From: Amaricoccus sp003258405
GTDB taxonomy: Bacteria; Pseudomonadota; Alphaproteobacteria; Rhodobacterales; Rhodobacteraceae
Direction: 5' to 3'
NCBI RefSeq assembly: GCF_043226085.1
Contig: NZ_CP171225.1
Span: 806,001 to 870,000 of the forward strand
Length of the DNA: 64,000 nucleotides
The notes under the pieces were generated by a model. That model saw only the letters and a list, made by a program, of their open reading frames with translations. It had not been told where the DNA came from and searched no databases. Shown one piece after another: positions 35,005 to 44,602 of the stretch. How positions within the stretch are numbered: position 1 is the stretch's first letter; the number at the start of each line of letters is the position of its first letter. The translations under genes and the position numbers were made by a program.

Positions 35005-37506
35005 TCAGAACTCGCTCCAGTCATCGACCGGCTCCCGACGCGCTACGGCGGCCGGGCTTCCCGCAACGGCCGCCACCCGGCGCGGCGCAGGCTTGTTATT
35101 GCCCTGCGGCCGAATGGGGCGCGATGCAGACACGGGTTTTGAACTCCCGGCGGGCTTATGATCCTTGCTGGAGGTTCGCGCACTCCTGATAGAACTTGCC
35201 TTGAAGCGCGAGAAGAGCCCGGCAAGCGTCTGAGCCTCCGATTTGAGGTCATTGCTTGCTGCGGTCGCCTCCTCCACCATCGCCGCATTCTGCTGCGTCA
35301 CGCGGTCAAGCTGGTTGACCGACGTGTTTATTTCCGAAAGTCCGGCCGACTGCTCCCGCGCCGCCGCGGCCATGTCGCTCACGAGTTTTGCCACGCCGCT
35401 CACGGCATCTACGATTGTCTCGAGAGAGCTGCCCGTTTGCCGCACCAGATCCACGCCCCGCTCGACCTGATCGGAACTCGCCGAAATCAGCGCCTTGATT
35501 TCCTTCGCGGCTTCCGACGAACGCTGGGCGAGCGACCGGACCTCTGACGCGACAACCGCAAACCCGCGTCCGGCGTCGCCGGCACGGGCCGCCTCGACGC
35601 CTGCGTTAAGCGCAAGGAGATTGGTCTGGAAGGCGATATCATCAATCACACCCACAATCTGCGAGATGTGCTCCGAGGATTTCTCGAGCTCCCCCATTGC
35701 TGCGACTGCCTCACGCACGACGCGGCCACTCTCGGAAGCATTGTTGCGGGTCGCCGTGACGTTTTGATCCGCCTGCTCCGCATGCTGCGCAGCCGCACGC
35801 ACACTTGCCGTAAGCTCTTCGAGCGCCGCTGCGGTTTCCTCGAGCGCCGCTGCCTGTTCCTCCGTGCGATGTGAGAGATCGTTCGAGGCCGATGCAATCT
35901 CGGACGAATTGTTGTCGATCCGTGAAGCACTCTCCGCAAGCCCGCCGATCACTTCGGAAAGTGTGCCAAGAGCGTCGTTGAAGTCGACGCGGAGCTGCTC
36001 ATAGGCATCCGGGAATCGATTATCGATGCGAGTATCCAGATCGCCCGCCGCGAGCCCCTTGAGACCTGCGGCAAGAGCCGAAACGATACGCTCCTGTTCC
36101 GCCGCATGCGCCGTGCGCTCGGCTTCGAGCTTTGCGCGAGCTTCCTCCTTCTGCAGCCGCTCGCTCGCCTCGCGTGCACGTTCGGCGGCCTCTGCTTCGG
36201 CCTTGCGCTTGCGCTCGGCATCTTCCCGGGCGCGCTGTTCCGCTTCCGCCCGCCCCCGTGCCTCGACCTCGCGACGATGCGCCTCCACCTCTCTCTCGCG
36301 CTCCTCCTCCTCGAGGCGTGTCCGTTCAAGCATGTTGTTGCGGAAGACCCCGAGTGCGGCCGCCATACGCGCAATCTCGCCTCCCTGCCGCTCGAAGCCC
36401 TGGACCGGCGCCATGTCTCCCTGCGCAAGTCGCTCCGTCACACGGGTGAGTGCAAGAAGCGGCCTCACTGCAAAAATCATTGAACCGACAGCCGTAAATG
36501 CCAGAACGGCGACGCTGATCGCACCGATGATGAGCATGATCGCGCGGCCACGGGCCGCCGATCCAGCAAGATCTTCGCTTGCCGAACCGATCTCGGAAAC
36601 CGACCCTTGACCCAGCCCCCGCGCCGCGGCAGCGATCGCGTCAACCTTTGCCGCCGCCAGTGAAGATGCCTCGTCGGCATCCGCACGCGCCTCGATCACC
36701 GCACCACGGGCATCGAGAATACTCTCGTCTCCGGCCGCCTGGGTCAGGACCTGGTCGATTGCTGCGGTGACCGCATCGTCCAGACTGAGCGCAGCGCTGA
36801 GGTCGTTGATCCGGGAAGCCAGCTCGTCTGCCGTCTGGCCTGCCCTTTCGACACCTGCGGCATCGTCAGCAGACGCGCCAGTCAGAACAACCGACTGGAT
36901 GCTCTGGATTGCCCGCTCAAGGGATATCGACCGGTCGAGCAAATCGCGCACACGCGGCAATCCTGCCGAGCCAGAGACGGTGTCACCACGCGACACGTCC
37001 AGAAGCAGCGTTTTTTGCAACGTCGCGATGCCATCCGTGGCGATCCCTGCGGCAGCGGTCAGATCATCCGCTCCCGAAAGAGTGCGCTCATCCATGCCGA
37101 TATCTTGAATGCGTGCCGCCACAAGCCGTGGGACGAGCGTTTCAAGAGCATCGAAATCAGCGTCCATCGCCGGCGGCGCATTCTCACCGAGCCCCCTGGC
37201 CGCAGCGCGCAGTGTTTCGATCGCCGATCGGATCTGTTCCGCAGCGGCGCGCAGGTCATCCTCCGATCCCGCCATCAGGACAGCCGACAGCCCCCGGCCG
37301 ATATCTCCAGCAGTGTCGACCATCTCGGAGCTTTCGCGAAGGCTTGGAACCAGCTCACCTTGAAACTGAGCGGTAGACTGCGAGAATCCGCGGAATACCA
37401 CGAAACCTGTAACTGTCGATGCAACGATCAGAATGCCGAGCAGAAACAGCATACTGCCGATCCGAACGACGAGACTGCCACCTGTCTTGAGCTTCGATGC
37501 GGTCAT
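35005..37506 (-). CDS. Methyl-accepting chemotaxis protein with long coiled-coil linker
   Basis: The 833-residue receptor has a first membrane helix at residues 15-37, a large all-helical periplasmic domain, a second helix near 320-343, a HAMP domain, a charged coiled coil rich in Arg/Glu (about 375-460), a second HAMP-like stretch and the signalling domain with the hairpin tip IDDIAFQTNLLALNAGVEAARAG. The protein ends ...VDDWSEF, a WxxF-type tail like the NWETF pentapeptide that tethers CheR/CheB. ATG 37506 has AAGGA ten bases upstream. No che genes are in the window. The ligand is unknown. Confidence 0.92.
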   Translation of the reverse strand: MTASKLKTGGSLVVRIGSMLFLLGILIVASTVTGFVVFRGFSQSTAQFQGELVPSLRESSEMVDTAGDIGRGLSAVLMAGSEDDLRAAAEQIRSAIETLRAAARGLGENAPPAMDADFDALETLVPRLVAARIQDIGMDERTLSGADDLTAAAGIATDGIATLQKTLLLDVSRGDTVSGSAGLPRVRDLLDRSISLERAIQSIQSVVLTGASADDAAGVERAGQTADELASRINDLSAALSLDDAVTAAIDQVLTQAAGDESILDARGAVIEARADADEASSLAAAKVDAIAAAARGLGQGSVSEIGSASEDLAGSAARGRAIMLIIGAISVAVLAFTAVGSMIFAVRPLLALTRVTERLAQGDMAPVQGFERQGGEIARMAAALGVFRNNMLERTRLEEEEREREVEAHRREVEARGRAEAEQRAREDAERKRKAEAEAAERAREASERLQKEEARAKLEAERTAHAAEQERIVSALAAGLKGLAAGDLDTRIDNRFPDAYEQLRVDFNDALGTLSEVIGGLAESASRIDNNSSEIASASNDLSHRTEEQAAALEETAAALEELTASVRAAAQHAEQADQNVTATRNNASESGRVVREAVAAMGELEKSSEHISQIVGVIDDIAFQTNLLALNAGVEAARAGDAGRGFAVVASEVRSLAQRSSEAAKEIKALISASSDQVERGVDLVRQTGSSLETIVDAVSGVAKLVSDMAAAAREQSAGLSEINTSVNQLDRVTQQNAAMVEEATAASNDLKSEAQTLAGLFSRFKASSIRSARTSSKDHKPAGSSKPVSASRPIRPQGNNKPAPRRVAAVAGSPAAVARREPVDDWSEF

Positions 37507-37799
37507 GCCGAACTGGTCCTTGTACTTGTCTGGTGAAAACGCGCGTCGAACCCGGCGCTGTTGCAGCCGCTGGTCGCACGGCGGTCTTCCTGTCTTGCCG
37601 ATAGCGGACAAGCGTTAAGCGCCCGTTGACGCCTTTCCTTCCGGCTGCTGCCTGGCAGATGGCCTGGCAGCATATGATTTCAGGCACGCCGCTTGCGATG
37701 CTGCGCCAAGCGGCTAATCTCGGTGCAACGAATCTCGCCCGGCGCCCCGGGACACCAGATGGGAGCCTGAAATCAATGTTTTCTTCCGGGAGACTTCAT
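37507..37799. other. Divergent intergenic region, chemoreceptor / ABC binding protein
   Basis: The 293 bases between the minus-strand chemoreceptor start and the binding-protein start hold the two divergent promoters. I see no convincing small gene, terminator or strong operator symmetry. Confidence 0.35.
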
Positions 37800-38990
37800 A
37801 TGAGACGCATCTTGCTCGCGACAGCCGCAGGAACCCTTCTGGCCGGAGCAGCCTCCGCCCAGGACGCGGTCAATGTGGGCATCATCCTCGGTTTCACCGG
37901 ACCGCTGGAGTCGATTACGCCGGGGATGGCCGGCGGCGCCGAACTGGCATTCAAGGAAGCGTCCGACAGCGGCAAGCTTCCCGGCGGCGCCACGTTCAAC
38001 GTGATCCGTGGCGACTCCACCTGCATCGATGCGGCCGCGGCAACCACCGCCGCCGAGACACTCGTGACCTCCGACAATGTCGTTGCGATCATGGGAGCTG
38101 ACTGCTCGGGCGTGACGACCGCAATCGCCAATAATGTCGCGGTGCCAAATGGCGTCGTAATGGTATCGCCATCGGCGACCTCGCCCGCCCTCTCCACGAT
38201 TGACGATAACGGCTATTTCTTCCGCACGGCGCCTTCGGACGCGCGTCAGGGAGAAGTGCTCGCCGACGTCGTCAAGGGCCGCGGCATCGACACTGTTGCA
38301 GTCACCTATACCAACAACGATTACGGCAAGGGGCTCGCCGACAGCTTCGCAGCTGCCTACGAGGCCGAAGGCGGAACCGTCGCACTGAGCGAAAGTCATG
38401 AGGACGGAAAGGGCGATTACTCCGCCGAAGTCGCTGCACTTCAAGCTTCGGGCGCCGAGACACTCATGGTCTTCGGCTACGTCGACCAGGGCGGTGTAGG
38501 CATCGTGCAGGCCTCACTTGACACCGGAGCGTTCGAGAGTTTCGTCTTTGCCGACGGGATGTATGGCCAGAGCCTGATTGACGCCGTCGGACCAGAGATC
38601 AACGGCAAGGTTATCGGCACACTTCCAGGCACCGAAGGCCCGGGCGCCGATGCCTTCGCCAAGGTTGCCGAAGCAGCCGGCATGGACCCCACCGGCACCT
38701 ACGTTCCCGAGAGCTATGATGCCGCGGCCCTGATTGCCCTCTCAATGGCTGCGACCGGTTCGGCAGACCGTACCGGTATCCGCGACCATCTCATGGAAGT
38801 CGCAAATGCACCGGGAGAACAAATCCTTCCCGGCGAACTCGCCAAAGGGCTCGAACTCGCAGCTGCCGGCACCGACATCGATTACGTCGGCGCATCGGGC
38901 GTGGAACTCATCGGGCCGGGCGAAGCCCAAGGTTCCTACCGGGTCTATGAAATCGTCGACAACGCGCCGAAAACAATCGAGTATCGCTGA
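37800..38990 (+). CDS. Branched-chain amino acid/amide-type ABC transporter, periplasmic binding protein
   Basis: The 396-residue precursor has a signal peptide (RRILLATAAGTLLAGAASAQ) and a type I periplasmic binding fold of the LivJ/LivK class: NVGIILGFTGPLESITPGMAGGAE, IRGDSTCIDAAAAT, VPNGVVMVSPSATSPAL. It captures the substrate for the permease encoded downstream. GGGAGA seven bases before ATG 37800 sets the start. A strong hairpin separates it from the ATPase gene, which suits a higher level of binding protein. Substrates of this class include branched-chain amino acids, urea and short amides. Confidence 0.9.
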   Translation: MRRILLATAAGTLLAGAASAQDAVNVGIILGFTGPLESITPGMAGGAELAFKEASDSGKLPGGATFNVIRGDSTCIDAAAATTAAETLVTSDNVVAIMGADCSGVTTAIANNVAVPNGVVMVSPSATSPALSTIDDNGYFFRTAPSDARQGEVLADVVKGRGIDTVAVTYTNNDYGKGLADSFAAAYEAEGGTVALSESHEDGKGDYSAEVAALQASGAETLMVFGYVDQGGVGIVQASLDTGAFESFVFADGMYGQSLIDAVGPEINGKVIGTLPGTEGPGADAFAKVAEAAGMDPTGTYVPESYDAAALIALSMAATGSADRTGIRDHLMEVANAPGEQILPGELAKGLELAAAGTDIDYVGASGVELIGPGEAQGSYRVYEIVDNAPKTIEYR

Positions 38991-39002
38991 GATACAGTTA
39001 TT

Positions 39003-39031
39003 GGCCCGGTCCGCGCCAAGCGGACCGGGCC
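39003..39031 (+). terminator. Strong hairpin between binding-protein and ATPase genes
   Basis: A perfect 12-base stem, GGCCCGGTCCGC / GCGGACCGGGCC, with the 5-base loop GCCAA lies 12 bases after the binding-protein stop. No T tract follows, so partial termination or 3' mRNA protection is more likely than complete termination. Confidence 0.65.
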
Positions 39032-39053
39032 CCGCACCGGGAGCCGCCATCAG

Positions 39054-39845
39054 GTGATCCGTGTTGAAGACCTCCATATGCATTTCGGCGGAATCCGCGC
39101 CGTCGACGGCGCCTCGATCGAGGTTGCTCAAGGCTCCATAACTGGCCTCATCGGCCCAAACGGGGCGGGAAAGACAACTCTTTTCAATGTCATCGCCGGT
39201 CACTACACACCCACCTCGGGTCGGGTCTTTCTCGATGGTGGCGAAATCACCGGCCTTCCACCGCACGAGCTCTTTCACAAGGGCCTGCTCCGCACCTTTC
39301 AGATCGCCCACGAATTCCCGACGCTCACAGTGCGCGAGAATCTCATGATGGTACCACCTGCGCAGCCCGGAGAAGTGCTATGGGATGCCTGGTTCCACCC
39401 CGGCCGCGTCAAGGCGCGAGAAGCGGAAGTGCGGCGAAAGGCTGATGAAGTCATCGACTTCCTGGAAATCCCCCATGTTGCCGACGAACTTGCGGGCAAT
39501 CTTTCGGGGGGCCAGAAGAAGCTTCTCGAGCTCGGCCGCACGATGATGGTGGATGCCAAGATTGTTTTTCTCGACGAGGTCGGTGCCGGTGTGAACCGCA
39601 CGCTTCTGCGCACCATTGGCGAAGCAATCAAGCGGCTCAACACCGAGCGCGGCTACACCTTCTGCCTCATTGAACACGACATGGACTTCATTGCCCGGCT
39701 TTGCGACCCCGTCATCGTCATGGCCGAGGGCAAGGTTCTGACCAAGGGCGCCCCCGACGCGGTGATGGCCAACGAAGCCGTCATCGAGGCCTATCTCGGT
39801 CGTGGTCTCAAGAACAAGCCTGCCCGCGCGGAGCGCCAGCCATGA
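39054..39845 (+). CDS. ABC transporter ATP-binding protein (LivG-type)
   Basis: This 263-residue ATPase has Walker A LIGPNGAGKTTLFN, the signature LSGGQKKLLELGRTMM, Walker B IVFLDEVGAG and the LivG-type C-terminal region. It powers import together with the LivF-type ATPase encoded next. The start is GTG 39054; its stop overlaps the following ATG (ATGA), so the two ATPases are translationally coupled. In Walker B the usual Asp-Glu-Pro is Asp-Glu-Val. Confidence 0.92.
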   Translation: MIRVEDLHMHFGGIRAVDGASIEVAQGSITGLIGPNGAGKTTLFNVIAGHYTPTSGRVFLDGGEITGLPPHELFHKGLLRTFQIAHEFPTLTVRENLMMVPPAQPGEVLWDAWFHPGRVKAREAEVRRKADEVIDFLEIPHVADELAGNLSGGQKKLLELGRTMMVDAKIVFLDEVGAGVNRTLLRTIGEAIKRLNTERGYTFCLIEHDMDFIARLCDPVIVMAEGKVLTKGAPDAVMANEAVIEAYLGRGLKNKPARAERQP

Positions 39846-40546
39846 GCTATCTCTCGGGCAGCCACATGACCGGCGGCTATGGAGGAGCCGACATCCTGCA
39901 CGACTGCACGATCGGCGTGGAGAAAGGCGAGATTGCGGTGATCGTCGGCCCCAATGGTGCGGGCAAGTCGACCGCGATGAAAGCCGTCTTCGGAATGCTC
40001 AAGCTGCGCTCCGGGGCAGTAACGCTTGATGGGCGTGATATAACTGCGCTCACTCCTCAGGACAGAGTCAAGGCGGGCATGGGATTTGTTCCCCAGACGA
40101 GCAATGTCTTTGTGAACCTCACGGTCGAGGAAAATCTCGAGATGGGCGCCTACATCCGAGACGACGACTTCTCCGACACGATGGAGCAAGTGTACGACCT
40201 GTTTCCGATCCTGCGCGAAAAACGTCTTCAGCCAGCGGGTGAGCTCTCCGGCGGACAGCGGCAGCAGGTCGCAGTGGGCCGCGCGCTCATGACAAAGCCA
40301 AAGGTCTTGATGCTCGACGAGCCGACCGCGGGCGTCTCGCCCATCGTGATGGATGAGCTCTTCGACAAGATTCTTGAAATCGCCGCAACCGGGCTCGCCA
40401 TTCTCATGGTTGAGCAGAACGCACGCCAGGCGCTCAACATTGCCGACCGCGGCTATGTTCTTGTTCAGGGGCAGAACCGCTACACCGACACCGGCGAAGC
40501 GCTTTTGGCAAATCCGGAAGTCCGCCGGACATTTCTTGGCGGCTGA
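39842..40546 (+). CDS. ABC transporter ATP-binding protein (LivF-type)
   Basis: The 234-residue ATPase carries Walker A IVGPNGAGKSTAMK, the signature LSGGQRQQVAVGRALM, Walker B VLMLDEPTAGVSP and the LivF C-terminus YVLVQGQNRYTDTGEALLANP. It forms a heterodimer with the LivG-type ATPase. The start overlaps the preceding stop. A 554-base gap follows before the first permease gene, unusual within this type of operon. Confidence 0.92.
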   Translation: MSYLSGSHMTGGYGGADILHDCTIGVEKGEIAVIVGPNGAGKSTAMKAVFGMLKLRSGAVTLDGRDITALTPQDRVKAGMGFVPQTSNVFVNLTVEENLEMGAYIRDDDFSDTMEQVYDLFPILREKRLQPAGELSGGQRQQVAVGRALMTKPKVLMLDEPTAGVSPIVMDELFDKILEIAATGLAILMVEQNARQALNIADRGYVLVQGQNRYTDTGEALLANPEVRRTFLGG

Positions 40547-41100
40547 CTGTTACGGGCAGCGTCTATGCTGCCCCCCTTTCACCTCAGCGATAATGCGGCG
40601 GTTCTCCACGCCATCGCACTGATGCTGTCGTGAGACTGTGTGACAATAGACGCTTCGAGCACCCGGCCCGCACAGCTGTGGATCTCAAAATGGAGACAGC
40701 AAATCACCTGACAGGGCTTGCTTCTGCGTATGTCTTCATCACTCGCCGGACTGTGCAGCCACTTCCCAAGAGCGCAAGTCCAAGTGTTTCTGATTTCGAA
40801 TAGCGGCATGTGAGTGCGCCAGGTCCGGATGGCGGTCTTGGGTCGAGGCTTCCAGGCACCGTGCTGGCCGATGGCGAAACGGATTGCGGATCAAATATTC
40901 TCCTCGAGGGGTCATCTCTCTTGCTTCCTCACAGTACATTGCTTTCGTATATTTTTTGCTCAAGCCACCATATCTTGGAGCTTCTCCAACCCAACGCTGC
41001 CAGCGACGTGCAGGCCGGGCTTGACGGATTGCCGGAGGTGTCACACACCTGAGAGAAAGGCACTCTCTGCGGCGCAACCGAACCTTCAATGGGAGCATCA
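40547..41100. other. Long gap inside the ABC transporter cluster
   Basis: There are 554 bases between the LivF-type ATPase and the LivH-type permease with no recognisable gene; the short frames present have no conserved motif. GAGAG / CTCTC, spaced seven bases, forms a weak hairpin at about 41051-41067 shortly before the permease. The gap may hold a separate promoter for the permease genes or be the scar of a lost gene. Confidence 0.4.
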
Positions 41101-42111
41101 ATGGACTTCTGGAACGCACTCGTCCTGCTCTCGAACTTCGTCCTGATCCCGGCCTTGGCCTATGGCTCTCAACTCGCACTTGGCGCACTAGGCGTCACGC
41201 TCATTTATGCGGTTCTGCGCTTCTCCAACTTCGCCCATGGCGACATGATGGCCTTCGGCACCATGGTCACGATCCTTGCGACCTGGGGGCTTCAATCCGC
41301 CGGCATTTCTCTAGGGGTTCTGCCGACCGCACTCCTCGCCATGCCTGCGGGCATCGCTGCTGCAATCCTGCTCGCCCTCGGCACCGACCGGATGGTTTAC
41401 CGATTCTACCGTCGACAGCGCAGCCCCGGCGTCGTCTTCGTGATGGCCTCTGTTGGGGTCATGTTCATCTATAACGCGTTGACCCGCCTTTTTATTGGCA
41501 CCAGCGACCAGCGCTTCGAAGACGGCGCGCGCTTCGTTTTCCGGGTGAGTGATTTCAAGGCGTGGACCGGCCTCGACCAGGGGCTTGCGCTTCGCACCAG
41601 CCAGCTTGTTACCGTGCTCGTGATGATCATTGTTGTCGCGTTCGTCTTCTGGTTCCTGCAAAAGACCCGTACAGGCAAGGCGATGCGGGCATTCTCTGAC
41701 AACGAAGATCTCGCACTGCTTTCGGGCATCAATCCGGACCGTGTCGTGCGCATCACCTGGATCCTCGCCGCGACCCTCGCCACCATTGCCGGCGTGCTGT
41801 ACGGCCTCGACAAGTCCTTCAGACCCTTCGTGTATTTTCAGCTCCTGCTGCCAATCTTCGCTTCTGCCATCGTCGGAGGGATCGGCCAGCCGCTCGGGGC
41901 AATTGCTGGCGGCTTCATCGTTGCCTTTTCGGAGGTGACCGTAACATACGCCTGGAAAGGCGTGTTGCGATACCTCCTTCCCGAGGACCTGCAGCCTGAC
42001 GGCCTGGTGCAGCTTCTCGGCACCGACTACAAGTTTGCGGTCTCCTTCATCATACTTGTCGTTGTGCTCTTGATCCGCCCCACAGGCATATTCCGGGGGC
42101 GAGTGATATGA
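41101..42111 (+). CDS. Branched-chain amino acid-type ABC permease (LivH-type)
   Basis: This 336-residue membrane protein has about eight hydrophobic segments and the family stretches GALGVTLIYAVLRFSNFAHGD, MRAFSDNEDLALLSGINPDR and FASAIVGGIGQPLGAIAGG. It forms half of the membrane channel. GGGAG five bases before ATG 41101 is preferred over ATG 41089. The LivM-type permease follows after 100 bases. Confidence 0.92.
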   Translation: MDFWNALVLLSNFVLIPALAYGSQLALGALGVTLIYAVLRFSNFAHGDMMAFGTMVTILATWGLQSAGISLGVLPTALLAMPAGIAAAILLALGTDRMVYRFYRRQRSPGVVFVMASVGVMFIYNALTRLFIGTSDQRFEDGARFVFRVSDFKAWTGLDQGLALRTSQLVTVLVMIIVVAFVFWFLQKTRTGKAMRAFSDNEDLALLSGINPDRVVRITWILAATLATIAGVLYGLDKSFRPFVYFQLLLPIFASAIVGGIGQPLGAIAGGFIVAFSEVTVTYAWKGVLRYLLPEDLQPDGLVQLLGTDYKFAVSFIILVVVLLIRPTGIFRGRVI

Positions 42112-42211
42112 GACAGCTGCTTCGGCCTTTTCTGCCTCCAGCATTTCAGGCACCTGCCCGAGTCCGGCAGAGCGATCATCTCGTGTGGATTCAAAGCCGG
42201 AGGGATCGCGC

Positions 42212-43525
42212 ATGATCTTCTTCGACCGTTTTCGTGTGCCAATCCTTTATGCTGGCATGGCCGCACTCCTCCTCCTCGTCGGTCTCGCCCAGAGCTGGCA
42301 GGTGATGCTCGCGATCCTCAACCTCTGCCTGATTTCGGCGGTAATGGCGCTCGGGGTGAATATTCAGTGGGGCTATGCCGGGCTCTTCAACGTCGGCATC
42401 ATGGGATTTGCGGCTCTGGGCGGCGTTGGCGCAGTACTCACAGCCATGCCCCCGGTCCCAGCCGCCTGGGCTGCCGGTGGAATCAATCTGGGCCTCACGG
42501 CACTCGTGATCGCCCTCTTTCTCGCCCTCATCCTGTTCGTGAGAAGCCGCATCACGGCCTACCGCGGGCCAGTCACCCTGATCCTCGTATTCTTGGCCTA
42601 TGGAGTGATGCGTCTCTTCCTGGACCCAGCCTCCGACGCGATCGAGGCGGTGAATTCGGCCGCCCAAGGCTATCTCGGTGGCGTCGGCCTCCCGATCCTG
42701 ATCGGCTGGCCAGTCGGCGGGCTGTTCGCCGCGGCCGCAGCCTATGTCATAGGCAAGATCGCCTTGGGCCTGCGCTCCGATTACCTTGCCATCGCAACCC
42801 TCGGCATCTCCGAGATCATTCTTGCCGTCATCAAGAACGAGAACTGGCTGACGCGCGGGGTCAAGAACGTGACCGGCCTGCCCCGCCCGGTTCCCTATGA
42901 GCGTGACCTGCAATCGGCCGACTGGCTGATCTCGCTGGCCAACCGTCTCGGCACCGATCCGACCACGGCGTCGACGATTGCCGTACGTCTCGCATATGCC
43001 TGCCTCTTCACAGTGGTTCTCATTGCCATTCTCTGGCTGTCCCAGCGTGCACTGCATTCGCCCTGGGGACGGATGATGCGCGCAATCCGCGACAACCGCG
43101 ATGCGGCCGAAGCTATGGGCAAGGACGTCGCCCGCCGTCATCTTCAGGTCTTTGTTATCGGCTCGGCCGTTGTCGGGATCGGCGGTGCAATGCTCACCAC
43201 GCTCGACGGCCAGTTCACCCCGTCATCCTACAACCCGCTCCGCTACACCTTCCTGATCTGGGTAATGGTGATCGCCGGTGGCTCAGGCAACAACTGGGGG
43301 GCGGTGCTGGGCGCTTTCGTGATCTGGTACGTGTGGGTGATTGCCGAGCCTGCTGGACGCTGGCTCATGGAACTGGTGACTGCGGGTATGGATCCCACGG
43401 GTTTCCTGCGCAATCACCTGCTCGAAGGTGCAGCGCATCTCCGCCCATTCTTCATGGGACTCATCCTTCTTTTGGTCCTGCGCTTTGCCCCTCGCGGCCT
43501 TATTCCCGAGCGAAAGGGTCGCTGA
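42212..43525 (+). CDS. Branched-chain amino acid-type ABC permease (LivM-type)
   Basis: The 437-residue membrane protein shows NIQWGYAGLFNVGIMGFAALG near the start, LRSDYLAIATLGISEIILAV in the middle and MRAIRDNRDAAEAMGKDVARR followed by GGSGNNWGAVLGAF, all LivM signatures. It pairs with the LivH-type permease. CGGAGGG six bases before ATG 42212 gives the start. It is longer than many LivM proteins (about 330-420), with an extended region around residues 130-175. Confidence 0.9.
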   Translation: MIFFDRFRVPILYAGMAALLLLVGLAQSWQVMLAILNLCLISAVMALGVNIQWGYAGLFNVGIMGFAALGGVGAVLTAMPPVPAAWAAGGINLGLTALVIALFLALILFVRSRITAYRGPVTLILVFLAYGVMRLFLDPASDAIEAVNSAAQGYLGGVGLPILIGWPVGGLFAAAAAYVIGKIALGLRSDYLAIATLGISEIILAVIKNENWLTRGVKNVTGLPRPVPYERDLQSADWLISLANRLGTDPTTASTIAVRLAYACLFTVVLIAILWLSQRALHSPWGRMMRAIRDNRDAAEAMGKDVARRHLQVFVIGSAVVGIGGAMLTTLDGQFTPSSYNPLRYTFLIWVMVIAGGSGNNWGAVLGAFVIWYVWVIAEPAGRWLMELVTAGMDPTGFLRNHLLEGAAHLRPFFMGLILLLVLRFAPRGLIPERKGR

Positions 43526-43609
43526 GCCATCCCTGCTCGCGACCAAGGTTTGATTGCGGTCCGCTTCTGGAACAGCAAGATGCGTGTTCCGGAACGAAAG
43601 GGAAATCCT

Positions 43610-44491
43610 GTGCTGAAAGCGCTGCTTCTGGCGGCAATTGTTCTTGCTGGCGCGGCAGCGCAAGCCGACGAGCTTCTCACGAATGCAGAGGTTCAATTGC
43701 GTTCGCTTGGCGAGGCGATTGCGGACGCGGCAGGATCCGGCGACCCCGCTTCCGTGCGGTTCCGCATCTCAGCCTCTCCGATTGTCGAGGCTGCCGCGGT
43801 ATGGGATGCGTCAGGTCAGCTTATGTACCCAGATCCGGACTCACTCCCTCACCTGATCGACGCCGCGGCTCTGAGAGCCTTGCCTGCATTCGACGCCCTC
43901 CGCATCTCGGCCGACCCGGCCACGTGGGAGGCCAGCGATGCGAGCGGAGAGACGCTTCGCTACTGCCTTGCACGCCCGGACCATGTTTGCCTCCTCGCCA
44001 ACAGAACAGCGCTTGCCGATATGATCGGAGCGACGCCGGATGCCCTCACCGCGGCGCTGTTCGAGCCCCAAACCCGCCCTTGGCGGCTGGCAATTCCTTT
44101 CGTGCTTGCGCTAGCCGCCCTCGCCGCATTTCCACTCGCCCGTCGCGGCATCCTGCGCCGCTCGGCCTCGCATCCCACTGATGATCCCGATGCCTTCACC
44201 ATTGGAGATCTGAACGTCAGCCCTCGCCGCCTATCCGGACGACGCCCCGGCCTAGAAATCGATCTCACGGCGCGGGATATTCGCCTTCTGCGATGTCTTG
44301 CAGACCGCCCCGGCGACGTTCTCTCGAAGAATGCGCTCTATGACAGCGGGTGGGGCCGGGATTTCATGCCGAACAGCCGCGCACTCGATCAGCATATTCT
44401 GACACTCCGCCGCAAGCTCGACCCCGATCGCTCGCGCCCGACCCTGATCGAGACAGTGCATGGCCATGGCTACCGAGCACCAACAACCTGA
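43610..44491 (+). CDS. Membrane-anchored one-component regulator with C-terminal OmpR-type winged helix
   Basis: The 293-residue protein has a signal-like N-terminus (LKALLLAAIVLAGAAAQA), a periplasmic region of about 135 residues, a membrane segment near 157-177 (LAIPFVLALAALAAFPLAR) and a C-terminal OmpR-type DNA-binding domain (LTARDIRLLRCLADRPGDVLS, DQHILTLRRKLD, IETVHGHGYRAP). The order is the reverse of ToxR/CadC, which have the DNA-binding domain first. GTG 43610 has AAAGGGA at ideal spacing; TTG 43550 and ATG 43580 are alternatives. It follows the transporter genes by 84 bases and may respond to the transported compound. Confidence 0.75.
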   Translation: MLKALLLAAIVLAGAAAQADELLTNAEVQLRSLGEAIADAAGSGDPASVRFRISASPIVEAAAVWDASGQLMYPDPDSLPHLIDAAALRALPAFDALRISADPATWEASDASGETLRYCLARPDHVCLLANRTALADMIGATPDALTAALFEPQTRPWRLAIPFVLALAALAAFPLARRGILRRSASHPTDDPDAFTIGDLNVSPRRLSGRRPGLEIDLTARDIRLLRCLADRPGDVLSKNALYDSGWGRDFMPNSRALDQHILTLRRKLDPDRSRPTLIETVHGHGYRAPTT

Positions 44492-44602
44492 CCGAGCTTT
44501 TTGCAAACTTCTTGCAACGATTTCGCAGGCTCCTGACACTCCGGCGGCCCACCCGTGCTCAAATCGAGCCCATCGATCCAGACAGATCCGGAAAAGAGAT
44601 TC

